DNA from: UBA4719 sp035654835
Lineage (GTDB): Bacteria > Actinomycetota > Actinomycetes > Actinomycetales > Dermatophilaceae
Reading direction: 5' to 3'
Length of the DNA: 28,677 bases
Assembly (NCBI GenBank): GCA_035654835.1
Contig: DASRVZ010000016.1
Coordinates: 1-28,677 of the forward strand
This document shows, piece after piece, positions 24,534 through 28,677 of the stretch. Both the position numbers and the translations under genes were made by a program. How positions within the stretch are numbered: the first letter of the stretch is position 1; each line of letters opens with the position of its first letter. Below the pieces are notes generated by a model. The model saw nothing but the letters and a program-made list of their open reading frames with translations. It was not told the DNA's origin and did no database searches.

Positions 24534-24833
24534 TCAGCGGCCGTGCCCCATGACCCGGCGCAGCGCCGGGCGCACATCGGCAACGTAGACACCGGCGCCG
24601 ACCACGGCCAGGATCCCGGTCATCTGGAAGGGGTAGGGGTAGCTCACGAAGCTCAGCGCGACAGCGACACCCAAGACCCCCAGCCAGATGGGTTTGGACG
24701 CCTTGCCGGCAGCGGTGAACGCATCGGGACGGTGCCGCAGGGCATCGACGAAGCCGAACACCGACAGCACCAGCACGGCGACCCAGAAGACGAAGTAGAT
24801 AAGTTCCTGGATGCTGCTGAAGATGTTGGACAT
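24534..24833 (-). CDS. DUF2516 membrane protein
   Basis: This 99-aa protein has three hydrophobic segments (about 10-30, 48-66 and 70-88) separated by HRPDAFTAAGKASKPIW, which is characteristic of DUF2516. It is the counterpart of mycobacterial Rv0476 near hbhA (from memory). Function is unknown. ATG 24833 has a TACGCT box 6 nt upstream, suggesting a leaderless message. It converges on the methyltransferase gene with a 33-nt gap. Confidence 0.85.
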   Translation of the reverse strand: MSNIFSSIQELIYFVFWVAVLVLSVFGFVDALRHRPDAFTAAGKASKPIWLGVLGVAVALSFVSYPYPFQMTGILAVVGAGVYVADVRPALRRVMGHGR

Positions 24834-24839
24834 GCATCC

Positions 24840-24845
24840 AGCGTA
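24840..24845 (-). promoter_or_regulatory. -10 box of the DUF2516 gene (leaderless type)
   Basis: TACGCT on the minus strand, 6 nt before ATG 24833. It lies in the 52-nt gap after the asparaginase gene. Confidence 0.5.
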
Positions 24846-24885
24846 GTGGCCGACCTACGTTCAGATGTCGGTGTGCAGAGCGCGC

Positions 24886-25854
24886 TCAGATGCCGACGGC
24901 GTCGATCGACCCGACCAGGTGGCCGTGGCCCAGCACCGGGGCGTGGGCCATCTTGTCGAAGACGTCGGAGTCGATCCCCAAGCGCCGCAACGCTGCCACC
25001 ATCACGATGGGCCGGGCGCGCTGACCACCGTCGGCGATCTTGAGCGCGATGGCCCGCCCGTCGGCCAGCCCGACGGCATAGACGCTCTCGGCGCCGTCCT
25101 TGGCGATCAGGCCGGGGACGCCGCGCATCATCGCCGTGACGTCTCGGCGGGTCCCGCCCACGCATTGGGGGAACGCCCGCATGGCATCGGCGACCCTGGC
25201 CTCGTTGATTCCTTTGGGGGCGGCCGCGATACGGGAGAAGGCCCGTGCCAGTCCGGTCAGGGACACAGCCATGACCGGCGCGCCGCAGCCGTCAATCCCT
25301 GTGGCCGCAACGCTTTCGCCGGTGACGTCGGCCAGGGTCTGCTCCATCAGCTGCTGCAGCGGGTGCTGCGGGTCGCGGTAGGTCGCGGTGTCCCATCCTG
25401 CGGCGACACAGGTCGCCAGCATGGCCGCGTGCTTGCCGGAGCAGTTCTGCGCGAGCGAGGTCGCCTTGCGCCCGGCGGCGATCCACTCGGTGCGTTCCGT
25501 CTCGTCGTACGGCAGGTCGGGGGTGTTCTGCAGATCCTGCTCGGTGAGCCCGGCGCCGTCGAGAATCCGCAGGACGTTGTTGAGGTGGAACCGCTCCCCC
25601 GAGTGGCTCGCGACCGCCATGGCGAGCAGCTCACCGTCCAGGTCGAGGCCGGCACGAAGCATGGCCAACGCCTGGATGGGCTTGCTCGACGAACGCGGGA
25701 AGATCGGTCCGGCGACGTCACCGATCGCCAGCAACGTCGAGCCGTCCCCGTCCAGTGCCACGACGCTGCCGTGATGCACGGACTCGACGAAGCCGGAGCG
25801 GGTGACGTGGGCGACGACGGGCGCGTCATACAGGGGAACGCCCTGCTCGGTCAC
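24886..25854 (-). CDS. L-asparaginase II family (ReAV-type) hydrolase
   Basis: The 322-aa enzyme belongs to the asparaginase family of Rhizobium etli ReAV rather than the E. coli AnsA/AnsB type. It should hydrolyse asparagine to aspartate and ammonia. Key residues are visible: the Ser55-Ser-Ser-Lys58 tetrad in PRSSSKPIQ, Cys138 and Lys141 in NCSGKHAAML, and Cys190 in GIDGCGAP. These match the zinc-site cysteines and lysine described for ReAV. There is no signal peptide, so it is cytosolic. The GTG start has a 5' leader of about 30 nt after TAGGCT (25885-25890). Confidence 0.92.
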   Translation of the reverse strand: MTEQGVPLYDAPVVAHVTRSGFVESVHHGSVVALDGDGSTLLAIGDVAGPIFPRSSSKPIQALAMLRAGLDLDGELLAMAVASHSGERFHLNNVLRILDGAGLTEQDLQNTPDLPYDETERTEWIAAGRKATSLAQNCSGKHAAMLATCVAAGWDTATYRDPQHPLQQLMEQTLADVTGESVAATGIDGCGAPVMAVSLTGLARAFSRIAAAPKGINEARVADAMRAFPQCVGGTRRDVTAMMRGVPGLIAKDGAESVYAVGLADGRAIALKIADGGQRARPIVMVAALRRLGIDSDVFDKMAHAPVLGHGHLVGSIDAVGI

Positions 25855-25884
25855 GGGAGAACTCGCTGCATATTCACGGCTGGG

Positions 25885-25890
25885 AGCCTA
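25885..25890 (-). promoter_or_regulatory. -10 box of the asparaginase gene
   Basis: TAGGCT on the minus strand lies 30 nt before GTG 25854. The region upstream holds the hairpin and repeat block at 25904-25981. Confidence 0.45.
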
Positions 25891-25903
25891 CGCTCCGTCA
25901 ACA

Positions 25904-25939
25904 GCGCGGCCGGTGTCGAGGGATCGACACCGGCCGCGC
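25904..25939. terminator. Perfect 16-bp hairpin downstream of hbhA
   Basis: Stem 25904-25919 pairs perfectly with 25924-25939 across loop GGGA. It lies about 100 nt beyond the hbhA-like stop on that transcript and just before the asparaginase promoter. It would form a very stable RNA structure and is the likely terminator of the XRE-hbhA unit. Confidence 0.75.
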
Positions 25940-25943
25940 ATCC

Positions 25944-25981
25944 TTGCTCAGTTCAAACCGGTTTGCTCAGTCCAAGCCGGT
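25944..25981 (+). repeat. Tandem 19-bp repeat (TTGCTCAG family)
   Basis: Two 19-bp units (25944-25962, 25963-25981) differ at two positions. Each starts TTGCTCAGT and ends CCGGT. A further copy of the core occurs at 15453-15469. An inverted CTGAGCAAA lies nearby at about 26024-26032. Confidence 0.75.
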
Positions 25982-26042
25982 TCCCCTGCCGAATTCGCGG
26001 CCTCCGAGCGGTCTGAGCTGAGCAAAGTCGGTGGGGCTGAAG

Positions 26043-26729
26043 TCAGTCGCCGACCTTGGGGGTGGCGACCTTGGTGGCCTCGGCAGCCGCGGCCGCGGTC
26101 TTGGTGGCGCTCGTCACGGCGGACTTGGACGCGCGCCGAACCGAGGTGGTGCTCTTCTTGGCGGTCGTGGTGGCCTGCTTGACCGGGAGCCGAGTGGCCT
26201 TGGCGGACTTGCGCACGGTGCCGGTGGTGACCTTGGCCTCGCGGCTCACCGAAGCGACAACGGCCTCGATGGCGACCTCAGCCTCGTGGCGACCGGTGGT
26301 CAGGTTGGCCTTGGCGACGCGCTCGGCGTCCGCCGCGGCTTTGCGGACGGTGGTGACGGCACCCTTGCCGAGCGAGACGGTGCTGTCGGCCTGGGCCAAC
26401 AGGTCCTTGGTGGACTTCTGGCTGCGGATGCGCTTGACCAGCTTGTGGCCACGGACGGCGAGCTCGGCGTAGGTCTCCTGAGCCTTGCCGGCCGCCTCGA
26501 GCGTCTGGTTCAGGGCCAGCGCAGGCATGTGCTGGGCCTGCCCGGCAAACTTCTCGGCGCGCTTGATGGCCTTGTCCTGCAACGCGCTGACGTGGATGTC
26601 TGCGTGAGCGGCGAGGGCGCGGGAGCGAGCGTCGCGCACCTTCTCGACGGCCAGGTCGGTCACGCCGACGGCGGCGAAGACGGGCGTGGTGTCGGTAACG
26701 GTCTTTCGGATGTCCTTGACAAGTGTCAT
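26043..26729 (-). CDS. HbhA-like heparin-binding hemagglutinin homologue
   Basis: The 228-aa protein has a long helical, coiled-coil-like N-terminal half. It includes the segment ERG/RG-hydrophobic-RLRSQxS typical of HBHA, seen here as VRGHKLVKRIRSQKSTKDL. The C-terminal 90 residues are Lys/Ala/Thr/Arg-rich (KSAKATRLPVKQATTTAKKS), the class of tail that binds heparin-like polymers in mycobacterial HBHA. It has no signal peptide, as in HBHA. It starts 2 nt after the XRE gene stop. Its AAGGAG site is inside the last XRE codons, so translation is coupled. Adhesion, nucleoid or lipid-binding roles are open. Confidence 0.78.
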   Translation of the reverse strand: MTLVKDIRKTVTDTTPVFAAVGVTDLAVEKVRDARSRALAAHADIHVSALQDKAIKRAEKFAGQAQHMPALALNQTLEAAGKAQETYAELAVRGHKLVKRIRSQKSTKDLLAQADSTVSLGKGAVTTVRKAAADAERVAKANLTTGRHEAEVAIEAVVASVSREAKVTTGTVRKSAKATRLPVKQATTTAKKSTTSVRRASKSAVTSATKTAAAAAEATKVATPKVGD

Positions 26730-26731
26730 GG

Positions 26732-27298
26732 CTAGTTCTCCTTGGTTGTATTCATTGCTGGGTCGGGTGAGTGACGTGCCGGTGTCTTCGCCGGACGGGG
26801 TTTGGTGGGCCGGGTGGGCCGGGTGGCCTCTGCGGCCTTGGTGGTGTTGGTGGCGTCGGTGGCGTCGGTGGCGTCGGTGGCGTTGGTGGCGTCGGCAGCC
26901 TTTGCGGACCTGCGGGCTCGCGGAGCCTTGTTCGGTGCCGGCTCGCCCACGAAGGACTCGTAGACGTCCAGCAGGACTGCCCGCTGCCGGTTGCTCAACG
27001 CCGGGTCGGCAAGGACTGCAGCCTGGACATCAACGGTGGCGGGCGCACCAAGACCGGTGTGCTCCTCGAGGAAGCCGGCGCGGACGTAGAGGGACTCCGC
27101 GGAGATGCGCAGGGCCTTGGCGAGAGCCGACAGGATCTCGGCGCTGGGCTTCTTGAGGCCGCGCTCGATCTGGGAGAGGTACGGGTTGCTGATCCCCGCC
27201 ACCTCGGACAGCTGGCGCAACGAGAGCTCGGCCGAGTGGCGCTGCTCTCGCAGGTAGTCGCCCAGGTCGTGGACGGAGATCGGGGGAAACTTGGTCAT
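26732..27298 (-). CDS. XRE-family regulator with repeat-rich tail
   Basis: This 188-aa protein has an HTH at about residues 10-65 (LREQRHSAELSLRQLSEVAGISNPYLSQIERGLKKPS). A conserved DPALSNRQRAVLLDVYESFVGEP segment follows near 105, then an Asp/Ala/Thr, Lys/Pro-rich tail. Its position before the hbhA homologue resembles Rv0474-Rv0475 in M. tuberculosis (from memory). It has a leaderless-type promoter (TTGCAA, 18 bp, CATAAT, 6 nt, ATG) overlapped by a 10-bp inverted repeat, so autoregulation is likely. Confidence 0.88.
   Translation of the reverse strand: MTKFPPISVHDLGDYLREQRHSAELSLRQLSEVAGISNPYLSQIERGLKKPSAEILSALAKALRISAESLYVRAGFLEEHTGLGAPATVDVQAAVLADPALSNRQRAVLLDVYESFVGEPAPNKAPRARRSAKAADATNATDATDATDATNTTKAAEATRPTRPTKPRPAKTPARHSPDPAMNTTKEN
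26846..26899 (-). repeat. Six 9-bp repeats in the XRE gene tail
   Basis: Six consecutive 9-bp units of GTYGGTGGC form (the last GTCGGCAGC) encode the Ala-Thr-Asp/Asn series. Lengths that are multiples of 9 keep the frame, so copy number can change without truncating the protein. Confidence 0.85.
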
Positions 27299-27304
27299 GT
27301 CTCA

Positions 27305-27347
27305 ATTATGCTTGCTCTAGTTAGCACTTTGCAAGCTGAGCAAGCAT
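27305..27347 (-). promoter_or_regulatory. Promoter and operator-like palindrome of XRE-hbhA
   Basis: On the minus strand, TTGCAA (27329-27334), an 18-nt spacer and CATAAT (27305-27310) lie 6 nt before the ATG. The inverted repeats ATGCTTGCTC (27308-27317) and GAGCAAGCAT (27338-27347) are perfect 10-mers flanking the promoter. An extra GCAAGC sits between them. This is a good candidate operator for the regulator encoded downstream. Confidence 0.7.
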
Positions 27348-27375
27348 GACGCCGGTCACACGGCCCATACGCCCT

Positions 27376-27442
27376 CTTGTTGCGGCTAAACCACCGATTC
27401 CGGCCGGTTCAGACCCGCGAACGGTGGTTTGGCCGCAACAAG
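27376..27442. repeat. 21-bp inverted repeat between BKACE and XRE genes
   Basis: Arms at 27376-27396 and 27422-27442 pair over 21 bp with a single G-U/T-C difference and a 25-nt loop containing CCGGCCGG. It follows the BKACE stop codon (27463) on that transcript and could terminate it. It is unusually long for a terminator, and no T-run is seen. Confidence 0.8.
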
Positions 27443-27462
27443 GCCAAAATGGGGGGTGGGGG

Positions 27463-28296
27463 TCAGGAGGGGCGACGGTCCTTGACGGACAGCAGCTCGC
27501 GCGCCTCGTTGGTCGTCATGGGTGGACGCTGCATGAGTCGAGCCAGCTCCGCAGCCCGCGTGACGAGCTCGACGTTGTGCTGCACCGGCTGCCCCTTGGC
27601 AAAGAACAGGTTGTCCTCCATGCCGACCCGCAGGTGCCCGCCGGACGCGAGCGCCACCGCCGCGATCGAGAGGTGGGTGCGACCGATGCCGGTCGCCGAC
27701 CAGGAGGTCACCTCAGGCGGCAGAGCCTGTATGCCGGCCATGAGGGCGGCGGGCGTGCCCGGCATAGCGCCTGGGACACCGGTGACGAAGTCGACGTGGA
27801 CCTTGCCGCCAAAGGGCAGGCCGAAGTCGTCGATCAGATGACGCAGCGCCGCCACGTGCCCCAGGTCGAACAGCTCGAACTCGGGGACGATCTCGCGCTC
27901 CTGGGCCAGCTGGTAAAGCTGCGACATGAAGGGGTAGGGGTTGAGGAAGACGTCATCGCCGAAGTTGGTCGTGCCACAGGTCAGGCTGCAGGAGTCCGGC
28001 TCGGCGTCCAGGACGGTGAGTCGCTTTTCGAGCGGGTCGTGGACGCTGCCACCAGTGGAGAGCTGGAGGACCAGCGTCGTCCGCTCGCGCAAAGCCTGGA
28101 CCGCGTCGCGCAAGTAGACGGGATCCAGGGTGGGCTGGTGGTCGGCGTCGCGCAGGTGGACGTGGATCAGCGAGGCGCCGGAAGCCTCACACCTGACGGC
28201 GGTCTCGACCAGCTCCTCCAGCGTCGTGGGCAGCTGGGGGCAGTCGGCCTTGGCGGTCTCGGCTCCGGTGGGCGCGACGGTGATCAGGGTGTTCAT
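27463..28296 (-). CDS. BKACE-family (DUF849) beta-keto acid cleavage enzyme
   Basis: The 277-aa TIM-barrel enzyme belongs to the family of 3-keto-5-aminohexanoate cleavage enzyme (Kce), which cleaves a beta-keto acid with acetyl-CoA. The Zn-binding HVHLRD (His45, His47, Asp50) is present, along with the conserved RVGMEDN near the C-terminus. The family is varied, and the true substrate cannot be assigned from sequence; lysine fermentation is not implied by one gene. ATG 28296 is preferred over GTG/ATG candidates upstream, as AGGA lies 8 nt before it and the family starts LITVAPTGAE. Confidence 0.88.
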   Translation of the reverse strand: MNTLITVAPTGAETAKADCPQLPTTLEELVETAVRCEASGASLIHVHLRDADHQPTLDPVYLRDAVQALRERTTLVLQLSTGGSVHDPLEKRLTVLDAEPDSCSLTCGTTNFGDDVFLNPYPFMSQLYQLAQEREIVPEFELFDLGHVAALRHLIDDFGLPFGGKVHVDFVTGVPGAMPGTPAALMAGIQALPPEVTSWSATGIGRTHLSIAAVALASGGHLRVGMEDNLFFAKGQPVQHNVELVTRAAELARLMQRPPMTTNEARELLSVKDRRPS

Positions 28297-28310
28297 GGCC
28301 GACATCCTGC

Positions 28311-28356
28311 CAGCGCCGGGGGCTCGCCGATACCAGCGCCGGGGGCTCGAAGATAC
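28311..28356 (+). repeat. Tandem 23-bp repeat upstream of the BKACE and Wzz genes
   Basis: Units 28311-28333 and 28334-28356 differ at two adjacent bases (CC versus AA). They lie in the 158-nt divergent gap between the BKACE gene and the Wzz-type gene, starting 15 nt upstream of the BKACE ATG, so they would overlap its promoter. Confidence 0.8.
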
Positions 28357-28454
28357 CAACTGCGGTTCTTGCCCACCCCAGCGCCGAAACTAGGGCACAG
28401 TACGCTTGCGAGGGCGAAAAGCCGCGTAACGCCGGGCGAGGGAAAGAAACACCT

Positions 28455-28677
28455 GTGGAGCTCAAGGACTACATCCGTATCATCCGGAAACGGTGGCGCG
28501 TCATCATGGCCGCCATGCTCGTGGTTCTGGCGGGCTCCGCGGCCGCTACAGCGCTCAGTCCCAGGATCTACGAGGCCCAGACCCGGCTCTTCGTCTCGAC
28601 CTCTGGTGGCGTTGACACCGGGGACCTGCTGCAGGGAAGCAACTTCACCCAGCAGCGGGTCAAGTCCTACGCCGACG
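28455..28677 (+). CDS. Wzz/chain-length determinant-type polysaccharide protein, partial
   Basis: Only the first 74 codons are in the window. They begin MELKDYIRIIRKRWRVIM, a short cytoplasmic helix followed by a membrane segment (MLVVLAGSAAATAL) and the start of the extracytoplasmic domain (YEAQTRLFVST). This is the Wzz/CapA-like N-terminus found in actinobacterial exopolysaccharide export proteins, often fused to or beside a tyrosine kinase. GTG 28455 is preceded by GGAAAG (28441-28446), and TACGCT (28401-28406) is a possible -10. It is likely the first gene of a polysaccharide locus to the right. Confidence 0.85.
   Translation, partial: MELKDYIRIIRKRWRVIMAAMLVVLAGSAAATALSPRIYEAQTRLFVSTSGGVDTGDLLQGSNFTQQRVKSYAD

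Noticed and set aside
28401..28450. Possible riboswitch before the Wzz-type gene
   Set aside because: GGC-GAAAA-GCC is a minimal hairpin, and I could not match the region to a c-di-GMP or other known riboswitch core.

Overview
The window comes from a high-G+C actinobacterium. The evidence is direct: mshA (mycothiol synthesis), a carD-ispD-ispF-cysS-rlmB cluster, senX3-regX3, an HbhA-like protein and DUF2516 are all actinobacterial hallmarks. Codon use is strongly GC-rich throughout, and many genes begin at GTG or have no Shine-Dalgarno sequence. The mix suggests a free-living Micrococcales-type organism, perhaps Intrasporangiaceae, but that placement is inference. It looks like ordinary chromosome: I see no transposase, phage gene, CRISPR array, tRNA or rRNA.

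Layout. 1-340 holds no recognisable gene. 341-2488 (minus) carries a membrane-anchored Ser/Thr kinase and a CBS-domain protein. 2603-4938 (plus) is otsA-otsB for trehalose synthesis, converging on a LacI-family regulator (4941-5960, minus). That regulator is divergent from an alpha-glucoside/maltose/trehalose-type ABC importer: binding lipoprotein, two permeases and ATPase (6102-10655, plus). The operator-like region between them contains repeated GCAAGATCTT and GCAA-N4-TTGC elements. A DUF4032 kinase-like gene follows (10753-12000). On the minus strand come DUF2752, a CD225-like membrane protein, rlmB, cysS, ispF, ispD and carD. carD is divergent from an LpqE-like lipoprotein.

The right half resembles the Mycobacterium tuberculosis Rv0474-Rv0491 neighbourhood as I remember it: senX3-regX3, a divergent phoU, gpmA, a YbjN-fold protein and mshA, then a methyltransferase, DUF2516, an ReAV-type asparaginase, an HbhA-like protein and an XRE regulator. 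Last come a BKACE-family (DUF849) enzyme and the first 74 codons of a Wzz-type polysaccharide protein cut by the window edge.

How the genes work together. The trehalose and ABC-import genes form a sugar import and synthesis block, probably under the LacI regulator. CarD drives an operon feeding isoprenoid precursor synthesis. SenX3-RegX3 and PhoU form a phosphate-sensing unit with GTTCACC boxes between the divergent genes. The XRE gene and hbhA are translationally coupled.

The main points beyond routine annotation are these. ispD appears to start at a rare CTG that overlaps the carD stop. At least ten genes show a TANNNT-type -10 box 6-8 nt before the start codon, which predicts leaderless mRNAs. 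Several intergenic inverted and tandem repeats are unexplained, including a 21-bp inverted repeat and a short motif shared between two distant intergenic regions. I did not find a clearly new multi-gene system; the closest candidates are small conserved pairs of unknown function.
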